A DNA stretch of 64,000 nt from Proteles cristata cristata (GCA_017311185.1 JAESUZ010002877.1:310001-374000); one strand, 5' to 3'; positions 34,433 through 44,955 are shown, numbered from the stretch's first letter. Translations and numbers: made by a program. The notes: a model not told the origin generated them from the letters alone.

Positions 34433-34688
34433 AGAGCAATTCTGCGCAGAGGGAAATAGCACAGAGAAAGAGCAAAGTGGCAGAAGGAAAATGTCAAATA
34501 CAGCCCCAAACATGAACTTTTCAGCCTGCCCACTCCACGGGCTTGTTCCCAAGAGAAGAGGGGTGGAGAAAGGTGCCAGGACAGGTGAGCAGGCTGAGGT
34601 CTACTGGTCCGGAAGCAACGAGGGCTACCTGCTGGGTCTTTCAGTCTCTGCTGCTGACACTGGGGCCAGATGATTCTACGTGTGGAGT

Positions 34689-34840
34689 CTGTCCTGTGCA
34701 GCATAGCAAGTTTAGCAGCATCCCTCACCTCTGTTCATCACCTGTCTCCCAAATTGGAGCAACCAATTTGGAGCAACATGTCTCCAGATATTGCCAAATA
34801 ACCCCTGAGGGACAAAATCACCCCTCGTTGAGAACCACAG
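34689..34840 (-). mobile_element. MER20 (hAT-Charlie) fossil, reverse orientation
   Basis: The reverse complement begins CTGTGGTTCTCAACGAGGGG, continues with TTTTGTCCCTCAGGGGTTAT and 'ggcaatatctggagacatg' and ends near 'tgctaaacttgctatgctgc', the MER20 order. It carries a small internal rearrangement (a GGAGCAACCAATTTGGAGCA doubling). Confidence 0.8.
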
Positions 34841-34907
34841 AGTTGGGGGAATGGTTTAAATTCCTTGTTTGGTCATTTGTTCTCTTGGCTCCTGCATGAG
34901 ACAGAAT

Positions 34908-34942
34908 TAGACGCTTGCCCCACTGAGCCACCCAGGCGCCCT
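34908..34942 (-). repeat. Isolated 5' head of a cat-type SINE
   Basis: Only about 35 bases remain: AGACGCTTGCCCCACTGAGC followed by CACCCAGGCGCCC. The tRNA-like head is present, but the body, CT stretch and tail are absent. Confidence 0.7.
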
Positions 34943-35405
34943 GAGAGGGGCCCACCTGTTATAGAGCTTTCCCGTAAGCCCAGCCAGCAACTTTTGCTTC
35001 TATCTCATTGGTCTGTGCCACATGGCCATTCCTCGCTGCAGGGGAGTCTGGGAAATGCAATCTTTCCTAGCTGGGCACGTTACCATACTAGACAACATGA
35101 GAATTTTGTAGAAAAGAAAAAGGGGAGGAATGGCTTTGAGAGGTCGATTTGCAGTTCTTGCCGCTCCTCCTAATCTTCATTTCTATGGATAGTGACAAGC
35201 TCAGCAGTCTCTCACCAGTAATCTTCCTGAAGGAGCCGGACGAAGCTCCCAGGCAGCAATGGAATTCATCTGTGAACACTGCCCAAGTAAATTCCTCTGA
35301 AAGGGAGCTTCTTATCTCTGCCTGCTTGTAGAGTCATTAAGCCAAGATCAAGTTTTTAGTCTTTTTTCCTAGAAATAGATTAGCTGAATGATATATGGAA
35401 CAGTT
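34943..35405. other. Unique intergenic sequence
   Basis: No gene is recognised. Confidence 0.4.
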
Positions 35406-35420
35406 GAGAAACAAGATTTT

Positions 35421-35641
35421 TTTTTAATGTTTTATTTATTTCTGAGAGAGAGAGAGAGAGAGAGAGAGAGCATGAGCAGGGGAGGGTCAGAGAGAGAGGG
35501 CAATACAGAATCTGAAACAGCCTCCAGGCTCTGAGCTAGCTGTCAGCACAGAGTCCGACACAGGGCTCGAACCCATGAACCACGAGATCATGACCTGAGC
35601 CACAGTCGGACGCTTAGCCGACTGAGCCACCCAGGCGCCCC
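35421..35641 (-). repeat. Cat-type tRNA SINE, reverse orientation
   Basis: A near-consensus copy, with GAGAAACAAGATTTTT present on both sides (about 35406 and 35642). Confidence 0.95.
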
Positions 35642-35659
35642 GAGAAACAAGATTTTTAG

Positions 35660-37134
35660 GAGGGATGTCTCTGTTCTTATCCTCATTTCCTGTTTCCCTG
35701 AGACCTATATGAGGCCAGTGCAGTACCTGGCCATCCACATGGCAACAATTCCATTAAATATCTGCTCTACCCACTTGCTCCAAAGCCTAAAATACCACCA
35801 TTTAGGCATTCACTCCTTTGGATCAGGCATTACTCTCTTAGGTGCCTCCACCTTAGTGTTGGTCTTAATTTACTAGCCCTTTTCCTCCCTTGGAATTCCT
35901 GCCCAGTGGGAATTTGGGGCACTGAGACCTGTGAGGGGGAAAGAGGCTGGGGGTGGGGCACAGAGGAAGAGCATGTCTGTCCTGAAAACAAGTGGGACAT
36001 GCAGCTGGCTCACCTCCTTTACTGTAAAGCTGCAGCCACTCTGGGACCTTGGTTGGAGGTATTAATAAACACTGCTGGTAAGTTTGGGTCCAGCAGATGG
36101 CAACCCCATGACCTTTGAGTTGACTTTGCCTCCCTTTCTCTCCCCACCCACACTTCTGAACCCGAAGACTAAAAATCTGGCTTTACTGTAATTTGTGTTG
36201 ACTCTAACTCAGGGAGTAACACTACTAGTAAGAGACAAACACAGAGGGTGGCAGGTGGGGAAATAAATGTTCCCTGGGAACGCGCATGTCAAAGTCACAG
36301 ACAATGCTGCTGCTGTCATGTGCCCATTTCTTGCTGCATGGAGCCTTCCCTTAGCCTGGACTTTCCAGGGAGACCTCATTGGTCAAGAGCAGAGTTACAG
36401 CTGGCAAACCTCTCCAGTGCCACCTGAGAAACCCCCCACAGACCCGGGCAGAAGAGGTCCCTAATTCTGGACTATCAGGAACTGGCACTGGGCCTCCAGC
36501 TAGTCTCTTTCTCATGGGGCAAAGAGTTCTTAGACCCATGGGGTCATGCCTACCTAAGGCCCTCTGTCCCCTTTTAAACTACGCCCAGGACACCAGAATC
36601 CCCTACCTGAGTGGCCCTAAGCTGGCTTCCAGGAGCTGTGGGCCTCTCTCCAGATACTTCTTCAGGGCAGACCACACCACTGGTAAATGCCCTCTTGGAC
36701 CCTAGGGATGGCCAAGGGATGGCTGTCTCCCAAGGGAGAGGGGTGTGGGTGGAACCGAGTCTCGCAGGCTGGTAGGTGTGCCAACATGAGCGTGAGGCTG
36801 CTAAGGGGGTGCGGGGGGAGGGACAGGAAGAGGAGAGGCTGCAGTCTTGGGGCTGTTTGTTCCTTTGCTACCTTATGCTAATACAACATCCTGAAGCATC
36901 CCAAGAATTCTAAATTCAAACCTAGCCTTTCAGGTTGTGATACAGATATATTTGTAGGAGAAGAGAACATATTTTGCTTGCCATAGTTAATATATTTTGT
37001 AAGCTAGATTTATAAGGTGTAAACACTTAGACATACGCTATGTGGCCTCTGTTTGTATTTTTGCCCTGGGCCCTGCAAATACTAGGAGCCAGCCCACTCC
37101 ACAAACATATTTTGTTTGGTCTGCAGAGCGTTTT
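35660..37134. other. Unique intergenic sequence
   Basis: No gene is recognised over 1.5 kb. Open frames near 36267-36881 lie in three different frames without splice signals or family match. Confidence 0.4.
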
Positions 37135-37151
37135 GAAAATTGAGAGGTTTT

Positions 37152-37371
37152 GGGGCACCTGGGTGGCTCAGTTGGTTAAGCATCCCACTTCGGCTCAGGT
37201 CATGATCTCACGGTTCTCGAGTTCGAGCCCCGCATCAGGCTCTCTGATGTCAAGCGTGGAGCCTGCTTTGGCTCCTCTGTCCCCCTCTCTCTTTGCTCTC
37301 CCGCTGCTTGTGCTCTCTCTCTCTCTCTCTCTCAAAAATAAATTAGCATTAAAAGAAGAAGAAGAAGAAGA
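37152..37371 (+). repeat. Cat-type tRNA SINE
   Basis: It has the head GGGGCACCTGGGTGGCTCAG and a tail with a (GAA)n run. It is flanked by AAAATTGAGAGGTTT and AAAATTGGGAGATTT. Confidence 0.93.
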
Positions 37372-39532
37372 AAATTGGGAGATTTCATGGATAAATTCTG
37401 ATTTGGGCTTTTCTTGACACATTGCAAGGTATAGCAACACTGAACTCGCCTGAACTTGCACCTGTCACCATGCTGCCCACTTTAGCTGGACAAGCACTCC
37501 CTGCTCAGTTTGCCACACTCCCCGCCACTCCCAACTGCCCTACGGGTGCTGAGCCCATGCATCTGCATTGCCTGCCTGAGCCATGGCGGCATTTGAGCAA
37601 TGTGTCTGTGGCCCACCAGCTGGAGGCAGCAACCCCTATCATGCATAGGAGGCTGGAACAGAGCTGGCGGGTGGGATCCATGGTGGGAGCTCTGCAAGTC
37701 GGAATTTATTCACAGCTGCTCCTCCGGGTTTCCTATGCGGAGATGGAGTCAGCACTAGCACTCACCCTAGGCTCTCAGCCTGATGCTTTCTTGACCAGAC
37801 TGATTAGAAAGGAGAAGCGGAACTGCCTGGGGTCATTAGAAAGTGCAGAATGAAAGAGGAAGAGCCATCTTCGTCCAGAGATGGGAACTGTGCACGTGAG
37901 CTCTGCATTTTCTGGTTCGGGCCCTGAATGTCATTCAGTAGATGTTCAGCACAGGTCATGTGCTTTCTGTGGGGGTTTCTGGGGGAAAATCACAGTGCTA
38001 GAGAGGGGACAGGGTGGGGAGGAAAGTCTCTGATTGGAAGGAAGCCTGCCCCAACCTCCCATGAGAGGCCAGGCCTTGGTGGAGCTGGCGGTAAAGAAAG
38101 CAGGGCCTATAGTTCTGCTTCCTAAGAATGTGAAAGAAAAATGAATCCTATACGATGCATGTAATGTCTGGAGTAACCGCTGGCTTCTTCGCTCTGCCCA
38201 GGCCGAGAGGAAACTGATGAGACAAATCCTCGTTGCCCCAGCCCCTCATCACATAACCTTTAGCCCACACTGAGTCCATGTAGGAAGAGGAAGCCCCATT
38301 TACCAAGTTTTGTTAGGAGACCAAAGATTAAAATGTTAGATTCTGCTAAGAGCTGGGGAAGGTCTTCTGAGCTGCCGCCGGGCAGGCTGTGAGTGCAGTT
38401 CCCACACTCTGGGCATCCGCGGGCATCGGCTGCAGGGTGGAGGGGCCCGATAGTGGCAATGTAGCTTCAGAGGCCCTTGGGTTAGATTCCTCCCACAGAG
38501 AGGCCCCAAGAAGGTCAGGTGACCATGTGCTGGGATGCTGCTTTCCCAGCCCTCTGCAGAGCTCGGCAGTCACCGTAGCCCCACACCAGCATGACCCCAG
38601 CGGGAAGGAGAGATGGGCGGGGGAGGCCCAGCACTGAGAACTTGCATCAAGCCAGCCAGAGCTGTGGGCCAGCAGGCTGAGGAGGAGCCGCTCCTCTGTT
38701 TCCCTGGGGTCACCACATCCCAAGATGAGTGCCAACAGGGAGACCATGGGCAGTGGTAGTCCCTCTGAAGGCCCAAGAGGTGAACTTGAGATGGCTGTGG
38801 AAGGGGCTGAACCAGACACCCCCCACGGCAATCCCTGTCACCACTGCCTCCAACTGACTCAACAGAGGCTGCGTGTGTGGGGAGTCCCCACGGTGGGGTG
38901 GGGCTGCAGCGTGCAGGCCAGCGGGCACTCCACCTAGGGACCTATGAGAGCAGGGGAACCGGAATATGCTGGTTTCAGCCTCTGCCAAAACCAGTAGGTT
39001 TGAAGACCTGAGGACAACTCTGTGTCAATGAGGCACTACTGCCCCTCAAACTGTGCTCAAAATGGCGGCCTGTGGAGCCCAGTGGAGACAGGCAAAGCTA
39101 TGTGAGCTTTATCGCAGCTTCTCAAGGGAGGTAGAGTCTAACAGAATGTGTAGGTCCATTTGCAGGAAGCTCCCCATGGACCTAAGCCAAGTGCTGCCCC
39201 TTGAGAGCATGAGGCAGCACTTTCCCTGTTGCCCTTGAGTTACTAGAACACCTTGCACGGGGCCTGGCATGCAGCGCCACCCAAGGCTGGCTGGCTGTGA
39301 GGAGCAGAGGAAGTGTAGTCGTGGAGGTGATAGTATCAGCCTGAATGACCATTCCTCTGAATGGCAGCTTGCACGGTCTTTCTCCATTGTCTGGAGAATG
39401 GCCCGCTGACAATCCAGGAAGGTGAGGCAGTGAGGAATGGAAGGTGGGAAGATCATGGTGAGGTGACTGGGGGAGGGAAACCAAGAAAACACCTACAGGG
39501 AGGATTGAAGATGCTTTGAAAAAACCCAGCTC
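37372..39532. other. Unique intergenic sequence downstream of BATF
   Basis: No gene is confirmed. A 143-codon frame (37422-37853, plus strand, no ATG at its start) and a 161-codon minus frame (38831-38346) have no recognisable family and no splice context. The GC level is higher than in the AT-rich segments of intron 2. Confidence 0.4.
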
Positions 39533-39735
39533 GGGGCTCCTGGGTGGCTCGGTGGGTTGAGTGCCCGACTCCTGCTCAGGTCATGATCTCACGGTTCATC
39601 GGTTCGAGCCCCATGTCGGGCTCTATGCTGACAGCTCGGAGTCTGGAGCCTGCTTCGAGTTCTGTGTCTCCCTCTCTCTGCTCCTCCCCCACTCACACTC
39701 TGTCTCTAATTTAACATTAAAAAAATTAAACATCA
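39533..39735 (+). repeat. Cat-type tRNA SINE
   Basis: The head is GGGGCTCCTGGGTGGCTCGG and the tail is decayed (TAATTTAACATTAAA). It is flanked by GAAAAAACCCAGCTC and CAAAAACACCCAGCTTC. Confidence 0.88.
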
Positions 39736-39904
39736 AAAACACCCAGCTTCCCAAGTAGGGTGTTTTCTTCCAAACCATGGACAAGAAGAAAGATTAGCAG
39801 GGTCGCCAGAACTTTAAGGACTCTTGAGACCAAAAACAAAAGAAGGCCCCCACCACACAGAACCCAGACTTTCAAGGGACTGTGTAAAAGAAAGAGAATT
39901 GCTT

Positions 39905-40265
39905 GCTAAACTGGTTTCTTTTAAGAAATTTATTTAGAAAAATAACCATACCCTGCTCTGCCCTCCTCCCTCTGTGCCATGGGACTTGGGCATCATGTCG
40001 GATTTAACTCTGGATTGGGCCTCCTGTACACATGGGGGCCCAGCACATGCTGACAGGCGGCCATGCTTCTGGGTGACCTCACACCCTCTCAACCGGTACA
40101 GTCTTGTGCTCAATCCTTGTCCAGGCCTCTGCCTCCAGGTCTCTGGAAGGAGAGAATGCCCTGAGGGGCAAGGGCAGCCTGGCCACAGTCTGTGTACCCC
40201 TCCTGAGGCCTGCCAGGCCAGCTGGGGGCGGGGGGCTCCATCTGCCCCCCACCACCTCTCAAAAC
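39905..40265 (-). other. BATF: BATF 3' untranslated region
   Basis: The sequence after the BATF stop codon runs about 350 bases to a canonical AATAAA (39929-39934 on the minus strand), then a probable cleavage site 10-30 bases further on. The length agrees with the short BATF mRNA. Frames of 105-144 codons across it on either strand are shadows. Confidence 0.75.
39929..39934 (-). terminator. BATF: BATF polyadenylation signal AATAAA
   Basis: TTTATT on the plus strand reads AATAAA on the coding strand, 332 bases past the stop codon. It is the first such hexamer downstream of the stop. Confidence 0.75.
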
Positions 40266-40475
40266 TCAGGGCTGGAAGCGAGGCGAGCTGACATGAGGCT
40301 GGTGGAAGGCATGGGTGCTGTACACCACGTCGGGGGGCGAAGGCGTGCTGGCCGCCAGCACTGAGCACAGGGGCTCATGGCTGCTCAGCACCGACGTGAA
40401 ATACTTCATCTCTTCTGTGAGCTGCTTAATCTCCTTGCGCAGAGCCGCGTTCTGTTTCTCCAGGTCTTCACTCTC
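40266..40475 (-). CDS. BATF: BATF exon 3: leucine zipper and C-terminus
   Basis: Codes for the last 69 residues (57-125) and a TGA stop. BATF is a nuclear bZIP factor that pairs with JUN proteins and joins IRF4/IRF8 on composite sites; it directs Th17, follicular helper and effector T-cell programmes and class switching. The segment starts ESEDLEKQNAALRKEIKQL and ends HVSSPRFQP. With exon 2 it gives heptad leucines at 54, 61, 68 and 75. Residues reported as important for IRF contact (His55, Lys63, Glu77) are kept. Position 79, Leu in human as I recall, is Met here. The acceptor is CTCCTCACAG|GAGAGT with a pyrimidine tract and possible CTGAC branch site. The frame joins exon 2 in phase 0. 21+35+69 residues gives 125, the usual BATF length. 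Confidence 0.97.
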   Translation of the reverse strand, partial: ESEDLEKQNAALRKEIKQLTEEMKYFTSVLSSHEPLCSVLAASTPSPPDVVYSTHAFHQPHVSSPRFQP

Positions 40476-40611
40476 CTGTGAGGAGAAAGGTCAGCATCTG
40501 AGATTAGTGTCAAGGAAAGCACAGGATCGGAGGAGGGGGTACAGGAGGAGTCCAGATAAGGTTCTCACCAGCAAAGCCATGGGGATGGGCATCGGTGAAT
40601 GTTTCTGCACA

Positions 40612-40860
40612 CGTGTGTGTGTGTGTGCACATGTGCACATGTATTTGCATGTGGTCATATGTGAGTGTGGGTGCATCTCTGTACGCAAGTGTGTGCATAG
40701 ATACTAGGTCGATCCTATGAAATTGCTGGTATTTGTCTGTTTTGACCTATAAAGATGGAGGTTCCATATGGTCCCACCTAACAGAGGTACACACAGAAAT
40801 GGGTGTGAGTATGCTCCTTTGTGCGTGTGCGTGTGCGTGTGTACATGGGTCTCTGTGAGT
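40612..40860 (+). repeat. TG-rich alternating purine-pyrimidine tract
   Basis: CACACGTGTGTGTGTGTGTG at about 40610-40629, with further GCACATGTGCACATG and, at 40820-40842, GTGCGTGTGCGTGTGCGTGT. It lies in BATF intron 2, 135-385 bases upstream of the exon 3 acceptor in transcript sense, where it reads as CA repeats. Confidence 0.85.
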
Positions 40861-41065
40861 ATGTATGTAGGTTGAGAGTGGCAAGTGTATGTGATGGGAA
40901 ACTGGTTGGCAGGTTAGAGCCTGAAGAAATGGAAGAGAGTAGGTGAGAACAGCTTATTCTGATTTCACTCTTCTCCTCTCTACGTTCTACCACGAGTTCT
41001 CCTGGTGCTCCCTGCATCTACTTTTAGTCTTCCAGAGTCCGTGGTTAATTGTCTGCTTATACAGA

Positions 41066-41083
41066 TTCTAGAACATTCTAGAA
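41066..41083. promoter_or_regulatory. Perfect four-unit heat-shock element
   Basis: TTCTAGAACATTCTAGAA gives four alternating nTTCn/nGAAn units without mismatch, the full HSF1 trimer site consensus. It is in BATF intron 2, about 0.6 kb from exon 3. Motif presence is certain; use is not shown. Confidence 0.5.
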
Positions 41084-41289
41084 CCCTAGGGTTTTTACAA
41101 GAATCAAATGGTCAAAATCCACCAGAGTGTTTGATTCTATTCCATTCTGCTCACCCAAGAGCCTGGTTTACAGCCCTCTGAGTGTGTCCCACCCATGTGT
41201 GCAAGCTTTTTTCCAGAAACATCTTTCCCCTGTTGCTTAGGAGCACCATCAGATAGATACACGTTCATCAGGCAAACGCTGGGTCAAGA

Positions 41290-41545
41290 GCACTGATTAC
41301 TGATCACATCATTAATTAATCAACAATTCCACTCTGCTAATTAGCATTTACTGGAAAACAATGCTACCCCGGGGAATTACATTTCCAGTGTGATTTTCAG
41401 GTTCACATTCCTTGAGTCAATCAAGCAAGTTGACTAATATAATCATTGGTGCCACAGAAGAAGGGAAAATGTCACTGCAGATGCAAATAAATTACATTTC
41501 GATTCAAAAAGCAACCTAATAGCTGGCATCTGGATCTTAATTTTT
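41290..41545. promoter_or_regulatory. Candidate enhancer: octamer, AP-1 and homeodomain-like motifs
   Basis: A repeat-free block in BATF intron 2 with ATTAATTAAT (41311-41320), CTAATTAGCATTTA (about 41337), TGAGTCA AP-1 (41413-41419), ATGCAAAT octamer (41481-41488) and several TGATTA/TAATC sites. The motif-rich, low-CpG character resembles conserved non-coding elements. Conservation cannot be tested here. Confidence 0.4.
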
Positions 41546-41701
41546 CTAGTTCTGTTTGATATAGGTCAGCGTTTCCCAAGCTTGCCATGGCATTAGAATT
41601 AGAAAGGCTTGTGACAGTTTCAGGCTCTTCTTGAAATCTAGAGATTTGAACTGAATGGGTTTGGGATTTGGGGTGAATTGTTGGAATTCACTGAATTTTT
41701 T

Positions 41702-41911
41702 AAATGTTTATTTATTTATTTTTGAGAGAGAGAGAAAAACAGAGCATGCATGGGAGAGGGATTGAGAGAGAGGGAGACCCAGAATCCAAAGCAAGCTCCA
41801 GGCTCTGAGCTGTCAGCACAGAGCCTGATGTGGGGCCGGAACTCATGAACCTCAAGATCCTGACCTGAGCCAAAGTTGGGTGCTTAACCAGCTGAGCCAC
41901 CTGGGCACCCC
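41702..41911 (-). repeat. Cat-type tRNA SINE, first of a same-target pair
   Basis: It reads T-rich tail, GAGAGAGAGA, and a head ending GAGCCACCTGGGCACCCC. Target GGAATTCACTGAATTTTTT lies to the left and GGAATACACTGAATTTTTT to the right. Confidence 0.92.
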
Positions 41912-41931
41912 AGGAATACACTGAATTTTTT

Positions 41932-42146
41932 TTTACTGTTTTATTTATTTCTGAGAGAGAGAGAGACAGCATGAGCAGGGGAGGGTCAGAGAGAGAGAAA
42001 GAGAGAGATACAGGATCTGAAACAGGCTCCAGGCTCTGAGGTGGCCATCAGCACAGAGCCCGACGCAGGGCTCAAACCCACGAACCAGGAGATCTTGACC
42101 TGAGCCGAAGTCGAACGCTCAACTGACTGAGCCACCCAGGCGCCCC
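41932..42146 (-). repeat. Cat-type tRNA SINE, second of a same-target pair
   Basis: It has a GAGAGAGAGAGACAGC stretch and a head ending GAGCCACCCAGGCGCCCC. The third target copy CACCGAATTTTTA follows. Confidence 0.92.
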
Positions 42147-42159
42147 TCACCGAATTTTT

Positions 42160-44202
42160 AACAAGTGCTCTTGGTCATTCTGATGATCAGGCAAGTTTGC
42201 AAACAGGAGTTAAATACAATATTGGATTTGTTTTAGTTCCTCAAGCACTAATGAAGCATCTAATTTTTAAGTGCCTGACATATACTATGAACTCAAATGT
42301 CTGTTGATTGACTGGCTGAAGACATCAGCTAGAAGATGGCTGGCCTAGAAGTTGACTCACAATTATGGTGGGCAGTGGGCAGCTATAAGCTAATCTGCCA
42401 GGTAAAAGACGCCCACATAACCCATCAGGAGCATGAGCTACAATGAGAGCTAGGTATGCTGCCAACGGCCTTCCTCCATGAGCCCGGGGTTTCTTTTTTA
42501 AGTGGTAGAGGGGTGTATGACTGGCCCTACCCATCAAGCCAGCTTCCATCCGTTTGTGAAGGACAGATGTAAGCAAGCCCGGCCCCAGCCTGGCATTTCC
42601 TGTATGCGGCTTTGAGCTAGAAAATGTGCTTCGGTCAGTACAAAGGAAACTCCTATCTCTAAAATGGGGTGGGGGTGGGTGGGCTCCTCAGACCCACGAT
42701 AGTGGCATCAGAGGCACCGGCTTCTAATGCAAGGGACGGCTGGCTCTCGCTTATCTTACCATTTGGTTGTTTCCAGGCACGTCCCAGAGGCAGGGCATCC
42801 CCTCTTTACCGAAAGGTAAGAGAAAGCAACACATGACACTGGGAGGGGGGTGGTTGGTAAGACGGGAACTGGGGGCCGGGAGTCCTGGCCCCTTCCTCAA
42901 GCCCTTTTCCCCGCCCCCTCTGAGAGTTTCCACTGGTGACAACGTTTACTGTAAACTCTGTGCTCTGAAGAGCCTGGGCAAACCCCGAGGCAGAAGGGAG
43001 GGGTAGGGTAGGCGGGCCGCAGGGACCAACCGCGCTCTGACCTTCTCCCCGCCTAGAGGCAGGCCCAGCTTTCGGGAAGTGACAGCCAGCTCTTCCTCCC
43101 CAGCAAGCCCTGCCGAGCGCTAGGGTTTTCTCTCCCTGCCCCCCTGCCTTGCAGATCCCAGGGCTCTAGGATGGGGCTTCACAGCAGCGGCTGCCTCTAA
43201 CCATAAAACAAACCGTTGTGACAAGAAACTCATTGTTACCTTGGGAAGCAAGGCTGCTTCCTGCTAGGGCCCCAGAGAAGCCAGCGCTGCCAGCCCAGGG
43301 GCCGCGCAGCCAGCCAGACACCGGCGAGAGGAAGAGTTTGACTTCCCTTGTAGAAGGAAGTGGCTGATCTGGGGCCTCCTCCCAACACGTCCCCACCTGC
43401 TATCGCTCAGTCCACTCTGACCCTCCCTGGGGCAGTCAAGCCCTGGAAGGGACTCACACCTGGACGACTGGCAAAGGCTGCTAACTGGGAGGTACAATGC
43501 CCATGTCCCCTGACTTCCCTTAACTTCCAGTGGCAGCTAGAAATCTAGCACCTGGTGAGGGAGGAGGGGAGGAGCATATTTGGGAAGAAAATGTTGGCCT
43601 CTCGCACACACGTCCTCTGCTGCGATCAGGGAGAGTGAGCTGGCATCGGGGCTCCCCTGTAACCCGCTTTCTGCTTTTTGGAATTCACTTAGAGCCTTCA
43701 GGCTCCTCACGTAACCCCGAGACGGACAAGCTGAGGCCAGCTGTTTCCATTATTCCTACTTTTCAGATGAGGCCAACTGAGACCCTGGGACAGAGCTACC
43801 CCAAATACCCCCTCAGAACGATTACAGGCTGGTGGCAGCAGCCGCTAGGAGGAAGGGCTTTGGAATTTGCCTTGACATTTATTTTCTCAGAGGTTCAGAC
43901 ACTGGTGCGATGCGCCCAGAGCCCGACAACCACATAGGGGCAGAGCTGGGCTGTCCTTCCTCAGCCCCATTCTTCTTCCAGCACCTGATGCTTCCCCCAA
44001 GAAGACTGGTAACTTAAGTGACCAAAGGCCTTTGGAGATCACTAAGAAGTCTTCAACTGCCCTACAGTCTCCCAAGAGAACATGAGGTCTTGATTTCGGT
44101 GATCTTTGGACACCACATTGGAAGCCCGAGTCAGTCACACTTTCCAATCACAGAGCTGTTCATCGGCCTCCTGCCCAGTGTTGGGAGGGAATCATCTGTC
44201 CG
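42160..44202. other. Unique BATF intron 2 sequence, GC-rich centre
   Basis: No exon is recognised. 42660-43480 is GC-rich and free of young repeats, with several GGAA/TTCC ETS-type cores (for example 43326-43365) and CAAACCGTTGTGAC plus CATTGTTAC (about 43209-43238). A probable MIR remnant lies near 43745-43800 ('cttttcagatgaggccaact'). Confidence 0.4.
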
Positions 44203-44214
44203 GCCACTCTTTTA

Positions 44215-44593
44215 TTTTTTATTTATTTTTTTATTTTTTTTTTACAAATAGTTTATTGTCAAATTGGTTTCCATATAACACCCAGTGCTCATCCCCACAA
44301 GTGCCCTCCTCCATGCCCACCCCCCCTCCCCCCCCACATCCATCAGTCCTCAGTTTGTTTATCAGCATTCAAGAGTCTCTCATGGTTTGCCTCTCTCCCT
44401 TTCCCCCACCATTTCCTGCCTTCTTCTCCCCCTTGTTCCTCAGTTAAGTTCCTCCTAATCCTCCTATACGTGCAGACATAGGATATTTGTCCTTCTCTGC
44501 CTGACTTACTTTGCTAAGCATAACACCTTCAAGGTCCATCCATGTTGCTGCACATGGCCAGATTTCATTGTTTCTCATTAGTATTCCATTCCA
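44215..44593 (-). mobile_element. Short L1 3' end, reverse orientation, with target duplication
   Basis: T-rich tail, then AGTTTATTGTCAAATTGGTT, 'cacccagtgctcatcccc', and 'catggccagatttcattg': the reverse of the cat L1 3'UTR and end of ORF2. GCCACTCTTTTA occurs exactly at 44203-44214 and 44594-44605, so this is a complete severely 5'-truncated insertion. Confidence 0.93.
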
Positions 44594-44777
44594 GCCACTC
44601 TTTTAGAGGGCTCACTCAAGGACAGATCTTCCTCCACAGAGTGAGGTCCAGAACACACAACAAGAGTGAGCTCCATCAGCAGTGACTGGGGACCGGGGTC
44701 CTGGCTGGGTGAGCCCCATGACTCGCTTTTCCCTCTCTGAGCCCCAGTTCCTGTTGGAAGGGGAAGACTGAGCCACA

Positions 44778-44955
44778 GCGTTGATTCTCAACCTTGGCCA
44801 CACATGGAGATCAGTGGGATCCCCAGGGGAGCTTTACCAATACTGGTGCCTGGTTCTGATTTAAGCAGTCTCTGGTGCCGCCTGGGCACTGGGTTGTTAA
44901 AGGTTCCCCAGGGGATTCTAATGTGCAGTGAACACGGACAACCATTAGAAGGAAC
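44778..44955 (+). mobile_element. Short hAT-type (MER5-like) fossil
   Basis: The ends pair as inverted halves: 'ttgattctcaaccttggcca' with 'ggagatcagtgggatccccag' on the left, and 'ggttccccaggggattctaa' with TGTGCAGTGAAC on the right. The family is uncertain. Confidence 0.55.

Noticed and set aside
37422..37853. 143-codon plus-strand frame
   Set aside because: It starts at TTG, and I recognise no domain. It is inside intergenic sequence with no promoter or splice context.
39934..40368. 144-codon minus-strand frame overlapping BATF exon 3
   Set aside because: It is out of frame with BATF and crosses its stop and 3'UTR. It is a shadow.
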